Assembly (NCBI GenBank): GCA_964563755.1 | Contig: CAZLYC010000008.1 | Coordinates: 1-64,000 of the forward strand | Length of the DNA: 64,000 bases | Reading direction: 5' to 3' | Source of the DNA: JABMQF01 sp964563755 | Lineage (GTDB): Archaea > Nanobdellota > Nanobdellia > Woesearchaeales > UBA11576 | In this document: positions 57,701-60,598 of the stretch, piece after piece | Position numbering within the stretch: the stretch's first letter is position 1 | How the letters are laid out: each line of letters opens with the position of its first letter | Position numbers and translations under genes: made by a program | Notes under the pieces: generated by a model | What the model saw: only the letters and a program-made list of their open reading frames with translations | Database searches by the model: none | Told to the model about the DNA's origin: nothing

Positions 57701-58990
57701 TCTCAAGGCACATATACTGTTACCTTGACGGTTCATGATGCTGCAGGACATTCGAATTCAACAACTATCCAGCTAACTGTAGCCGATTCGACGCCGCCAG
57801 TAATAACTATAGACCAGCCAGTATCCCCATTATCTACCAGTTACCTGTTCGCGATACAGTCTTCAACAAATGAGGACGCTAACTGCACTTACTCGTTGGA
57901 TGGAGGAAGCTACTCTGCTTTCTCGACGACAGGCGCGATGTCTCACACTGCAATGTATAGCCTGTATGTTAATGGCGCGCATAATGTATCAGTGAACTGC
58001 AGCGATTCTTCTGGCAACTCAGCATTGTCTGCTAAGAGCTTCACATTGAATGATGCGACTGTGCCAAGCATATCATCTTCAGGCCCTTCAGGCACGCAGA
58101 CTTCGACATCAGTAACACTCACTATAACTACAGACGAACCTGCCCTTTGCAGTTATTCTTTGAACGATACAGTCTATTCATCGATGACAGCATTCACTAC
58201 TACTAACGCCACATCAAGTTCAGTTGCAGTCACAGCGGTCGAGGGCTCCAATACATATTATGTCAGGTGCCAGGACAGGCTCGGCAATATTATGTTATCT
58301 TCAACAGTGATAAGTTTCACAGTCTCAACTAGCAGCGGCGTCAGTGGAGGCGGTGGTGGAGGCGGTGGTGGCTCTGTAGCGTCGAAGACACCGATAGTTG
58401 TGACTCCGTCAAGCTCAGCATCTATTGTTCAGGCTCCTCTCCAGCAGGTGATAAGCATAGTCTATGGAGATGCATCTTACGGTTATAAGGTCACAGACTT
58501 TTCAACGACGTTCGTCACATTGAATTCGCTTTCAGGCTTGGGTACTTTGACTATCGTATCAGGTATGAGCAGGAAAGTTGATCTTGACAATGATGGACGG
58601 GCAGATATTCAGGCAAGCTATTCAGGAATATACAACCAGAAAGCTCTTATGATATTTTATGAATTGGTAAAACCAGTATCAATACCTTTGTTGCCTCCTG
58701 CGCCAAGGAAGCCGAAGGTGCCTGTAGCAGAGCCTGTCGCGCCGCCTGTGGTTGAAGAAGGCGCCGCCGAGCAGGAAGTCGCTGTAGAGCAGCAGGCTGT
58801 CTCTCCAGAGCAGGTCGTGCAGGCCCAGCAGCAGGCTCCACCTACTGCGACAGTCGAGACAAAGGAGAGAATCTCTTGGTACTGGTATGCGTTCGCGGCA
58901 TTGGTCGCACTGGTTGCTTTAGTATTCGCAGGCCTGTTCTTCTACGAGAAGAGGCGCAAGAAGGAAGACCAAGGCGGCTTCCAGTACTAA
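33737..58990 (+). CDS. Giant modular surface protein (8417 residues) with embedded subtilisin domain
   Basis: Signal peptide 1-27 and C-terminal membrane helix about 8382-8404 with a basic cytoplasmic end place it on the cell surface. Domains in rough order: Ig-like modules; beta-propeller repeats 523-851; right-handed beta-helices about 1118-1490 and 1730-2020; two related blocks 2120-2755 and 2864-3590; DUF11-like 4090-4210; pre-peptidase C-terminal-like 4215-4340; I9-like propeptide about 4390-4530; S8 protease about 4550-4800 with D (IIDSGI, about 4557), H (GHGSHVAG, about 4602), N (AAGNEA) and S (SGTSMATPHVAG, about 4767); Ig-like; LamG 5408-5630; DUF11-like 6451-6555; cadherin-like repeats 6580-7050; nine PKD repeats 7222-8015; a nine-Gly run near 8201. 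N-x-S/T sequons are extremely frequent. GGGGTAGG precedes ATG 33737. Probably an adhesin or host-contact protein that may process itself. Confidence 0.9.
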   Translation: MKRGLLDSAISALLLIYITVLSPISYAVSTTLIMPWEGQSFGGTNNINFEVNASDDTGLVNCTLWTNISSNWQSGDTQSANGTFSHLSWVIFGVQNGSYLWNAQCCNASYCAFDDANISFSVAYEGGMGGGPSGNVTIDVGLMNPAAGFNTSPMAENTFIFNVTSDAMGPFEVNCSFFWNVSGSFVENGTWNGLTANMSYVSVFDFNRTTNSPGQFIWNVKCVDAMNSSNIAWAPENRTFSAIGGGEPSGPVLVDLVNPPDGASPPPGSFSFSYKVSRLDGPSSFNATCALFINNTFSAIDAVNPININSTSNYTGMISANLTELDYVWTVVCSNYSMTPPSFLVWATENRTLEVTSSSPQPELGVNLVYPSNNATLTSVPFTFNFSVNMSANCTHWWNASGVWAQNVNITGTQGMNSFAVSNMSDGVYLWNVYCRASSNASNTDWGNANWTFVVDASEEPPAGSPPVMTSVILNATSLLNLTTDNLTCYASASDSDGNNVTYSGAWLRNSSLFVPEIWNATFGTDYADQANKVAYDMQGNVYVAGYINNGADDDFVLLKYSSNGNLVWNRNYSISGIERAYDVAVDYNGYIYAVGSINSSFSVVKFDSGGTELWRRSLSYLVSGYANSVAIDSQGYVYAVGPGGSSTPFDYFIVKYDSSGNQVWNIPFDTGISGIPRAVAVDSQDNVLVTGVLGNNDARLTLKFYSNSSLMWGSLVNASSSDTAVGVGTDSNDDVYTAGALNGNYVLMKHDGATGNQIWNSTYDSGSTDEVRDIYIDYEDTIYVAGYASVSGSSAFLTIKYNSSGSVIGNLTYNTGSTEVQNGIALDMQGNVYMTGYRTTATNDFFTVKLKQGFALQSQVPNQLVLVDSLSGNRTSVGDSFTCRVKAMDGSGQSSYLSSGALLVRPDDQEYPDVNLTLPADGQYFYGTKNVTLNVSVSDNIGLSSCTAYTNISGSWLSNGTRTVNGTYDSESWSFFNLNNGTYIWNAECCDTSSNCAWNSNNFTFVVAYSPPDVTAPVVTLTYPLDGKAFARTNITLNISVTDDRNLSNCTIYTNISGGWQPNGTKSFTGNSDSDSWYLEGLANGTYSWNAYCCDMASNCDSAASDSSFRIAYSPSTLIIDSCMVLDEPGIRYVLDTTVASTGTCFNVTANGVTLDCLDYSNKVFFGNISSTETHYGLYSEMNGTKISNCMFRRGTLSGSTQSRVGIMFRNGSGGNITYTDTSDMYHGIVLNGSSWNYISDVVSSLNYKQGIFLDSFSDNNRIQASTLQSNYQKGVYIFESSGNDVLDSEINFNSVAGIHAFMRSDENFFAFNNLTSDNVGVQVDYDSAGNQLYANTIALNLYGVSIVSSSDNAVSNNTIINSSSRGISMSGTDFNSSGNNISSNIIVNSPVGIRLEAFASNVSGNFILNNYFNNTLNVQSGGSSTANYWNSTKTAGTNIISGGFLGGNFWATISGTGFSENCIDFDKDGICDSGYLVLTGEIDYLPLTKISDLPIVTNFSYEYGTTNFSAVPDITNVSNATLASSAGLLIWQGLINASGADFNSNVMIGAGFISINTSGLDQSMNSSALISMNVSSCPVDAITMAFGAYTSRDEILSNGVNCLFSGECVIQSCSGNVLNFTVQHFTGYAYGANSNLTIDNDGPKDEGVGVNFTARYLNSTDGAWISTGTCNMTVSDGWSGDMDCSSDPCWVTHSIASSGVYEYNVTCDAPSFTQLTADDNVTINEGINLIIIDSCQGLSSSGSMYRLNKSLTTLADWGGDYSTDCFWAAYNVTLDCDGYTVSGDGSGRALDVSGSDLVSVQNCIFQDVSMAIHVAGVNYLDIYNNTFRDYNSDYAVELDNVNNSYFNYNTIDLVGLSAKNGMVLHSSYVNSIDHNRFMNMNESGQAALWLGWTGPDQPANGNQIFSNNFTNVSRGIMLEIGQYNNFTDNYFTPPNGGIGMFVSGISSYNSISRNTFVGYNPAEDNNGSNIWNSSAGGNHWYEFDEPGEGCDDVNSDGFCDSAYTIYGAGGASDFMPIALDISVPVNVTLLSPSDGATVTDLPFNLNYNVNVQSNCTQYWNVSGSWAVNAGANNSQGNLNVNVPNIADGMYKWNVYCVDSSNSSNYDWGNANWTFNMSYVPPETFDFYGFAHYVNGTNMSDVNVTVEVYNFTETGPELIDSAIGVTSSSGFFNLSVLEAEGSDEYLYKPTLVKYHLNNRDAQYVNKPLPELDQQTLQSLGAIDFYLGPAATLNLTAFNETGGVEPFEYMVKDSSLNYAVAQRFGDYVQNAIVHVPADRNYSLILYFNETMPAQHAVTNISSYSEPKHVDVSFDVDDQFVWVSGMVSLKGGAPGLTKLELVGFIIEPGNTISTYTQLPRDMSSWRPGGFSDYINSTTGFYNITLVHPGKNLAIMLMFVGYNASNNKYYLGYQNITIGPGSGQSVSGFGLDLYNATGSSGAIFEFDGGAYNVTSQAVNFTFINASSAPVEAGFVLATFDYSSLIGMDLTWSAQIDEMTPGFISIPVIEGHNLKKLQVFSSDYAPRKLSADASSLVSAIVVNLTEFDPRPVEGAEFDDSDVFIDIIKNSPACNKPDYDSNCSLLEGRANLTQFDMMSVVIGGGDISFVIGRKSNNITVIYSGTDLLASGPPDVMFDGSADASSLGNSLEEAWRFGSQGPDIYEQVIIGIPFNGSFVPSSMNISMPYLYDEDWNLIWNMSANDNLTQLRMQYPDYEAFNDSWFTGMDCDESDEDADCYVDDAEDMVWMHVPHFSGFNSNINGQIQDSTAPVVNLIAPTNGQELPVSSFDINVSASDDGNLANCTLWHNVSGSWQPNSTKIFTGMSDSELWHVSGIGNGTYKWNANCCDTAGNCAWNATNFTFSVAYVPPSYFPFRGYVKNEVGQNLSGVNVSMYLYNLTPNEPPSEQMLNSTTTDGNGHFELIVHRVSDDALYRLKMVYPAASIATKVGPLLPPLPSEMFEQESLISLYNSTFVMEPALTLNITALNATGNTLHKFGFEVFDAETGYPVESNVYGTAKEYQVVVPTSRQYVAMVNRNPRLFLPVMGCSGPTPPCSAFNSDATKCTQAGCTYGPPGTCAGTANPCSSYTDIPSCGQRSFYCSWGNACSGNFFNDTSCPMPPKANASLGPLTTGTIKQVEFRLSTEDRTLTGCIKVEGNTTPITNVSLVTRIVPYLGFVPSSNADTGKNNMSNSSVLNFGDARCPGTGRFAWYNLTLMNTNYMLMFYGRNAAGTESFANFLNINLESAGTYQQNFTLRPLQGIFTQGISPDEPAANRVKINLFNSTGHQYNNFYGHIDLVTRTDRNGKVIYVVSTSNASFSVPLTNDTLWAKLNILGMGPPIEKNIPLTPATTELNITIDDGDDFGFRTMTSNSAYQAADLSAKNITIRIIDGQEMCDVINPPEQCILKAMPDEQFNPFSILVSGKINLEMTLHDSNVTLTYRDYDMFAARPPSNSVFDEAPSTSGPNSTWQFGSFAPAGSYDDVIITLPYDESSINEAYPINMSIPYLYDESMNTVWNKSAGDTVSTLGYDYKEKQEGDYNTTYSAYLGQNGVTCNETDNNMSSTLCFVNKSSNMVHMRVPHFSFIAPELTGYPSGDFFPPNITFVQQVPNDISTVNLFGRSLNISYNITDNVAVNSSSVDLYYWTNKSSGCYVITNGTPSGCSYATANLKSNLSSEWLFRLFDNNVYPGTYNFDERSMETTSKSFFTITNGNQQMALLLFNVSNTSRYNMFEVYANSTSGAATLGVFYCNTSYNRAQQLTSSNCNQFGTISSTQQYNHTHGPNSYHHVLSMAINTTTGMLGSVKVTSLGFFAVRMISGTGSWNIAYITNKTRVNGTMTRTYPTAFADFSGSMDAHLHQFTGTEQLQYFVCANDTSGNQAYSSTRNDLLNLSGLPPTSAGVYSPGNGTFRGDVAINYTAAESPNNYALQYYNITLIHQNGTFAQVINGNNSLNLSYLWNSNSAADGNYSIRVQACDINNLCSYGFSETFLIDNTAPTVTQNSPADAAMQNKAFIINTTFNCSATDAVELGNITLYITNSTNSSFASNSTYMLTGTGMSVAWSLDLPLGNYTWNCLAYDYSGNLDWGDNRSLSVIYMASPNMTVSKSVNASTVKIGGSLGYTISYNNTGGDATNATIIEYYSSNVTYVSASPAPTSGNNTWLFPTVGAGQSGTVNVTVRVNYPLGNGTPILNNVSLDYKNASNGSMPTVYAVSTSTAIGDIYELDDNYTLASSINVYGVHQNHTFEPAGDIDWFKFSAVAGAKYVLRTYSLPGGSGIVGYSDTAITLYGQNGVTQLDYNDDIVPYSIISSEITWIATSTGTYYFKVEELAGATGFYEVAVTELPAINVSLVYPTSDISVQKNSMFNFTVNVSCGGVACDNISVYLDPEKQQEPKKALVADDLRNNLDSLEDGEYYDVIINLKDAPESVAQQGKVQSGGVGISASAKPIVADNMESRRQAVKEKQDNLLGGLGFSTGMSTMGTKNSNFELGRKYSVISALSGKITKEGLELLKNNPDIESVQLSKKYSIALDSSTKVIRANDTWARQYNGFNMTGAGQTVCIIDSGINYSHSDFGGYSTFPNSKVVGGWNFFYDTAVPSDEGGVCNGHGSHVAGIVASEDSTYKGVAPDAKIVMIKSLGIYGGDCVGSDMDIIAGIDWCINHAQELNISIISMSIGDGTQHNAACDTESMALAVNYANSLGMTVTVAAGNEAYTAGVSSPACASGVLAVGNSDDSDVPHSSSNNGNTLSLWAPGTDITATLRTGGHISKSGTSMATPHVAGAAAILNQYYTMHDNLVLHSAHIKEALISTGPTITHDSVTRHRLDVLDALDYPLYKGTVSNTTGAVPFYTINNNPYVVSISANGSMQFVWMVNATGNYSTYRFFAFVNESGTAYGSEVRSANINVTISDSSYPVLTLLSPTVTLTNNSLVNFTFVVGDMVDTTLNCSLYIDSVLNQTNASVERGVDTTMMKTMANGAHPYNITCRDAYGNQNSTAGSITIDMLPPNTTNGGVVNGDVYSGQVNVTFNATDVGLAGVNYTSYSVNAGAWQNGSWVVVSGEGNNTVSFYSVDNAGNFEAVKNVSFSIDLTAPQYTNFGSSTLTINSNETLYVWANWSESHPDYSVLKLNGSTINTTAYTDFVNFSWSPNPSQAEKNFTFSIWANDSVGRYNETYNISVRVNDVSAPAIYLLSPSNDTPIGTNSITFSYNASDTSISNCSLYIDGAFNRSNTTVTPDALSAFGPLAFSDGQHNWSVSCYDGSANLGSSSTYVFSIDTSNPLVAFYAPTELSGSVIGRDYLLANVSASDPNFANMTAFVYGESGLINSSTSTFATSLFNFTGLGSGMYYINATAYDSFGHSNRTETRNILIDRTAPVLSIVSPANQTVVSSLLVDVSIDEPRFDSFVFDLNGTNSVIYDSSLISAFNFNNNSQIGESGTNAVDISKFGMNGTCTGMDASCTYTSSGVYGGSMLFDGINDYVQLPFDTSAFTNKFALEAWVNSNKTNSVSYYQGIISSWPGGSAGVVALMVGSVRSEIICGVKTTVSQYTVTYPRNLNVWEHYVCTYNSTDILLYVNSVLRNSTAASGTVTDSNANFQIGHDFNDANMERFFKGMIDEPRIYNRSLSAEEVALHYRSAFSKYNATRFIFNANLTGLTNSDYSYYGWANDTLGNYAQTGTYFITLDTIAPQYVDFNTSTLEVNVSSPLYIFANWTDVNPAKAVLKLNGTPINTTDLSGFVNFTWIPSVSAGEKNFTFSIWANDSAGSYNETYNISVFVRDVTPPSVYLISPVNETMTNNNVVTFSYNVSDVSVKNCSLFLNGSINQTNYSLAPDVILSFLPVSFIDGTYMWNIQCYDGSDNLGVGSARVLYVDSTPPQYLSNLTNGTQVNRGTQLNISASWFEVNTDGAFVVLYVNGVYNSSQPASAQTDFIWTAPSALAEQSFNFSLWMNDSATNSNSTMNMTVLVIDQPPNISGVAIAPTTAYTNNTLNCTGTYSDPESDPESGSIWRWFRNNDLISGQTAQTLASTFFNKTQNITCEYTPSDGLKNGSAVNASIIIQNSLTSFDHALVNSTVPENSTFLYDINCSDTDALEGVDTIYYYDNSTQWNISSNGLINWSMGFFDSGYYVFNVTCGDDTVNVSSYFALNVTNVNRLPTVTDVAIVPSIAYTNDTLNCTGNYSDLDLESENSSWAWFRNNNLISGQVAQTLASEYFNKTQNITCQYTPNDGLVNGLPVNASIIIQNSLPYFNHALVNQTLPENTTLYYDFNCSDADEGQGDTITYSINDSTKFSINSSTGVVTWTPTIDDSGFYYYNVSCGDGSYSDSRVWTVNVTNVPVLFFSVSKSLMTSAVALPESIVSFNITIGFNRDGNLTNVSVNDIYDDEYLTFNGSSIPPIDPTDDGNIEFGHIGGIVAGSSRTILINFTAKNITSQTNNTAAFYIESTEGLNATASDVESVSIQDAELTVTKIGSKPSAKVGETVIYTLNVTNTGGLELHNITVRDVLPDGLTYVSGSASPSATQSGQNLTWTFVELNLSQPTKLMTFNATVDGDARSVCSGFMCNNTVSTSGMTPQNVTITDSHMFTLLMNNTAPVISPISIRQVTEEVQGTFNATAFVTDADSGDTKTLYVADYTTSQVVCAVAGSNITMTPAGNFTGIANCTIRASDSYDNSSDRLFYINVTNVNDAPTIDSTQVTAATEDSVYTYDVDASDIDPTSDVLAYSLTVYPTNMVINSSTGVITWTPLNNQVGSALVNVTVSDGNGGFAYQNFTINVANNPPTFNSTDVASATEDSLYSYDVNSTDEGQGGTYYSLITFPANMTINATSGLIRWTPENFQVGSNAVNLSVNDTNGAVVFKNFTIIVANTNDAPLLNLSNPVPNITFAEDTYNDSVVLLEHFYDVDVGDDLNFTASPASNLTITINNLTGRVNVTASGNFTGNRTVNFTAWDSYGASVSANAVIIVTNTNDAPTINSTPVTSAYAGVLYSYDVNAVDIDPTADVLTFALQMSPSGMTINSSTGVIQWTPIESQYGPRNVSVNVSDGLGGRAEQNFTIIVNESISPVTSDNYSYVGWLDFVPWINISCTDGGSGCANIYFKVNAGSYVLYSAPGFNISTEGNNTLMYYGVDNANNNESAHTRYVPVDLTAPTTLNNYDNLWHTSDFTITLNSSDALSGVYAIYYNINGTGLRNTTANGQPNITLEGANITLAYYSVDLAGNVESTNTLTGIKLDKTNPVANMSAITAPEDSLVLFNASNSSDNIGITNYSWNFNDTTNNTASGMIATHTYATPGAYTATLTVSDASGRTNSTTISVTITDITSPAADFTAIPNPSNEDSNVTFNASYSTDNGIISSYVWDFDASNGIGSDATGIVTTHNFTAPGIYNVTLNVTDSYGNFDTQVISVTVNDVTAPLADAGSDLIVNLTDIAGIIVSFNGSGSTDNSGSISSYRWDFDLGNGITTDATGAMANHTYTIPGTYTVTLNVSDAANNIDTDTMNVTVMDRIVPTALISGASSINIDEDVQHVFNGSGSTDNVGVTNYTWYFSDGPIMYGSVVNRTFATPGSYNVTLNVSDAVNNTAVAVQQITVSDITPPVANITGSTNINEDTNATLNGSVSYDNVAIISYDWDFDSSDGLTVQATGAVVTHNYTEPGIYTVTLTVDDAAGNGPVSATWNITVNDITPPIADAGNNITAGVNTLVNFDGSGSTDNSGNITYYFWLFGDGSNASGVSASHNYTSTGLFNVTLYVNDSAGNGPTNDTIEVNITAGADTTSPVADIGFVTLNMNEDVSYQFNGSASTDNYGIVQYVWNFSDGTATVGGAMPSHTFAVPGTYNVTLTVYDAAGNNNSDSGIVTVNDTTVPVAQAGLASIIIDEDTQTTFNASASTDNVGITNYAWIFSDGTNMTGVMVNKSFSAPGSYNVTLNVSDAAGNSATDFMTITVSDITNPVAAIVANDTSLSIGQSVLLNGSGSSDNVAVTSYSWDFDSSNGITSDAVGATTTTSYASQGTYTVTLTVHDAAGHSNSTTIQLTVADSTPPVITIDQPVSPLSTSYLFAIQSSTNEDANCTYSLDGGSYSAFSTTGAMSHTAMYSLYVNGAHNVSVNCSDSSGNSALSAKSFTLNDATVPSISSSGPSGTQTSTSVTLTITTDEPALCSYSLNDTVYSSMTAFTTTNATSSSVAVTAVEGSNTYYVRCQDRLGNIMLSSTVISFTVSTSSGVSGGGGGGGGGSVASKTPIVVTPSSSASIVQAPLQQVISIVYGDASYGYKVTDFSTTFVTLNSLSGLGTLTIVSGMSRKVDLDNDGRADIQASYSGIYNQKALMIFYELVKPVSIPLLPPAPRKPKVPVAEPVAPPVVEEGAAEQEVAVEQQAVSPEQVVQAQQQAPPTATVETKERISWYWYAFAALVALVALVFAGLFFYEKRRKKEDQGGFQY
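46895..48220 (+). other. Subtilisin (S8) protease module inside the giant protein
   Basis: This segment codes for the I9-like prodomain (YYDVIINLKDAPESV to IESVQLSKKY) and the complete catalytic domain. All four catalytic and oxyanion residues are visible: Asp in CIIDSGINYSH, His in NGHGSHVAGIVAS, Asn in VTVAAGNEA, Ser in SKSGTSMATPHVAGAAA. It sits near the middle of the protein, with about 4550 residues before and 3600 after it. Confidence 0.88.
55400..57790 (+). repeat. Nine tandem PKD repeats in the giant protein
   Basis: Each unit of about 85-90 residues contains a core of the form SSTDNxGxIxxYxWxFxDG, a turn such as TGAxxxHxY, then PGxYxVTLxVxDAAGN and an ITVxDxTPP linker. Nine WxF cores were counted (for example YSWNFND, YVWDFDA, YRWDFDL, YTWYFSD). 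PKD domains serve as rigid spacers or binding modules on archaeal surfaces. Confidence 0.85.
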
Positions 58991-58998
58991 TATTGTCT

Positions 58999-59103
58999 AG
59001 CATTGACGCTGCCTTGGCGAGCTGAATTTTTTTCTATCAGGCTAATGGTGTACTCAGATGACTGTGCAGATTAGCTGTCAGAGCGAGCCGTAGCGGCAAT
59101 GCT
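58999..59103 (+). ncRNA. Recurrent structured element, copy D
   Basis: AGCATTG(A)CGCTGC (58999-59012) pairs with GTAGCG(G)CAATGCT (59090-59103) with one A.G mismatch. A CTT bulge follows, then GGCGAGCT pairs with AGCGAGCC through tandem G.A. Inside, GCTAAT/ATTAGC (59041-59046/59070-59075) is the counterpart of the inner stem in copy B. Sequence identity with A and B is low outside the core, but the architecture is the same. It starts 8 nt after the giant gene stop and is followed by CTCTTTCTT. Confidence 0.5.
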
Positions 59104-59129
59104 CTTTCTTATAATTATTGTAACTATAT

Positions 59130-59157
59130 AGTGACAACAGAACGAAAAATTTATAAA
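59130..59157 (+). promoter_or_regulatory. Extended promoter of the S41 peptidase gene
   Basis: AGTGAC at 59130-59135, ACAGAACGAAAAA, then TTTATAAA at 59150-59157; the spacing is 20 nt. The predicted start near 59181 coincides with ATG 59181, so the mRNA is leaderless. Confidence 0.6.
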
Positions 59158-59180
59158 CTGAAACCTGTGCTGTGCTAAAT

Positions 59181-60137
59181 ATGTCAAAAACTGATTTCAG
59201 ACAGACATTGGATGTTGTGTTAAAAGAAATTAGTGAAAACTATTCTTTTCTCTATTTCAAGCAAAAAGAATTTCTAAACTTCAGAGAGTTTATGGAAGAG
59301 AATACAACAGAAAAAACGGATTTCAAAGAGTTTTTTAAAAATGCCTCTTTTGCGATGGGTAAATTTTCAGACATACATCTTGATTTTTTAGGGTTGCCAT
59401 ATGACCTTTGTAAGATGAAAAAGTCAGAGAAAAAGAATATTGATTCAGAAATTACAAGAAGGTATATGTCGGATATGCTTAACAAAGGGAAAATATTTGT
59501 AGGAAAAATAGAAGATAAGACATACGTAAGAATAGATAGCTATTCTACACATATTTCAGAGGATCATGATTGGTTAATGAATACACTTCCAGAAGATTGT
59601 TCTAAATTTATAATAGACTTAAGAAATAATAGTGGCGGCTTAGGACGGTTTAGTAAATCGCTCACATTACATCTTTTAGGTGGGGGTGGTGTTGTCACTT
59701 TTTATCATAGAAGAAGATTAGATCAGCAAGATCCATCACGTCTGTCAGATTTTGAACCCGAATATCTGGAATCAGGTAGTGCTTCAAAAAATAAAGTCGT
59801 TATTCTGACAAGCAAGAATACTTGTAGTGCTGCTGAACTTGCAGCTTTACGTTTCAAGGCAATCCCTGGTGCAAAAATAGTGGGAGAATCAACTTACGGT
59901 GCACTAAGTGGTAGTTCTAAATTTTATGCATTTGATGAATCATTTTCTAGATTAACTGTTTATGACCACAAACAGCTTTCTGTAGGATTAAGGATACCTA
60001 CAGGACTAATCTATAATCCATCGAGACTGCTGGTCCAGAATGCAGGGCTGCTGCCAGATTATGAAATATGTCAAGACTTTTTAGTTGAACCTGACAGGGA
60101 TTCTGCTTTAGAAAAAGCTTTAGACTTGCTTTATTGA
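59181..60137 (+). CDS. S41-family (C-terminal processing/tricorn-core-like) peptidase, no signal peptide
   Basis: This 318-residue serine peptidase is related to tail-specific proteases. Matches are FIIDLRNNSGGLG and the catalytic block VVILTSKNTCSAAELAAL with Ser at about 215, followed by GAKIVGESTYGALSGSSKF. A PDZ domain, usual in bacterial Ctp, is not evident; the N-terminal 100 residues are helical. No signal peptide or membrane helix is seen, so it probably acts inside the cell. ATG 59181 fits the promoter distance; a GTG at 59172 is in frame. Its codons are more AT-rich than those of its neighbours, a possible sign of transfer. Confidence 0.8.
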   Translation: MSKTDFRQTLDVVLKEISENYSFLYFKQKEFLNFREFMEENTTEKTDFKEFFKNASFAMGKFSDIHLDFLGLPYDLCKMKKSEKKNIDSEITRRYMSDMLNKGKIFVGKIEDKTYVRIDSYSTHISEDHDWLMNTLPEDCSKFIIDLRNNSGGLGRFSKSLTLHLLGGGGVVTFYHRRRLDQQDPSRLSDFEPEYLESGSASKNKVVILTSKNTCSAAELAALRFKAIPGAKIVGESTYGALSGSSKFYAFDESFSRLTVYDHKQLSVGLRIPTGLIYNPSRLLVQNAGLLPDYEICQDFLVEPDRDSALEKALDLLY

Positions 60138-60169
60138 AATCTTCTTTATTGTGATTTTTGTAACTAACA

Positions 60170-60197
60170 AGTGACAACAAAACGAAAAGTTTAAATA
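60170..60197 (+). promoter_or_regulatory. Extended promoter of the acidic small protein gene
   Basis: AGTGAC at 60170-60175, AACAAAACGAAAAG, then TTTAAATA at 60190-60197, with 20-nt spacing. It is nearly identical to the element at 59130. Confidence 0.6.
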
Positions 60198-60239
60198 TAG
60201 CTTATTTTCTCCAGCTGAAAAGTATTGCAGGGTGGTTAA

Positions 60240-60449
60240 ATGAAAATCATAAACGCGATGAAAAAACTCGCATCATTCCGATTGTCATGGAAAGACGAAG
60301 AGGAAGAAGAAGAGGAAGAGGAATGCGAGGACTTTTCAGGTCAGATTTGCGATACTGATTATGATCCTTCTGAATTCTTCGATACAGAAGACGAAGAGGA
60401 AGAATTTAGGTCGGGTTTCGCGGTTGCGGAATACGCTGATTCTGACTGA
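60240..60449 (+). CDS. Small highly acidic protein
   Basis: This 69-residue protein has a short basic amphipathic start (MKIINAMKKLASFRLSWK), then a run of nine Glu after KD, and a second acidic cluster (FDTEDEEEEF). Two cysteines are present (EECEDF and QICDTD). It is probably disordered and could bind cations or basic proteins; the function is unknown. A coding role is supported by the strong extended promoter, GGGTGG before the ATG and a T-rich terminator after the stop. There is no signal peptide. Confidence 0.6.
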   Translation: MKIINAMKKLASFRLSWKDEEEEEEEEECEDFSGQICDTDYDPSEFFDTEDEEEEFRSGFAVAEYADSD

Positions 60450-60480
60450 ATTTTTTGTTTTTTTCTCATTTTTTCATGTT
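60450..60480 (+). terminator. T-rich terminator after the acidic protein gene
   Basis: Runs ATTTTTTG, TTTTTTTC and ATTTTTTC follow the stop within 30 nt, the usual archaeal U-tract termination signal. The next promoter begins at about 60504. Confidence 0.45.
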
Positions 60481-60503
60481 TGCTGCTTGTTTTGTCGCCA
60501 GCA

Positions 60504-60531
60504 AGTAGTCAAAAAACGAAAGGTTTAAATA
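60504..60531 (+). promoter_or_regulatory. Extended promoter of the PKD/Fn3 protein gene
   Basis: AGTAGTC at 60504-60510, AAAAAACGAAAGG, then TTTAAATA at 60524-60531; the spacing is 20 nt. The AGT half is weaker here (AGTAGT instead of AGTGAC). Confidence 0.5.
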
Positions 60532-60598
60532 CTAACGTATTTACCACTACTAGATAATAACAATCGTTGTTGTGGTTAATTACAAGGAGGGTCTTAAA

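Noticed and set aside
55400..57790. Possible CRISPR-like or DNA-level tandem repeats in the giant gene
   Set aside because: Repetition is at protein level (PKD domains); DNA copies differ at many third positions and no spacer-repeat regularity exists.
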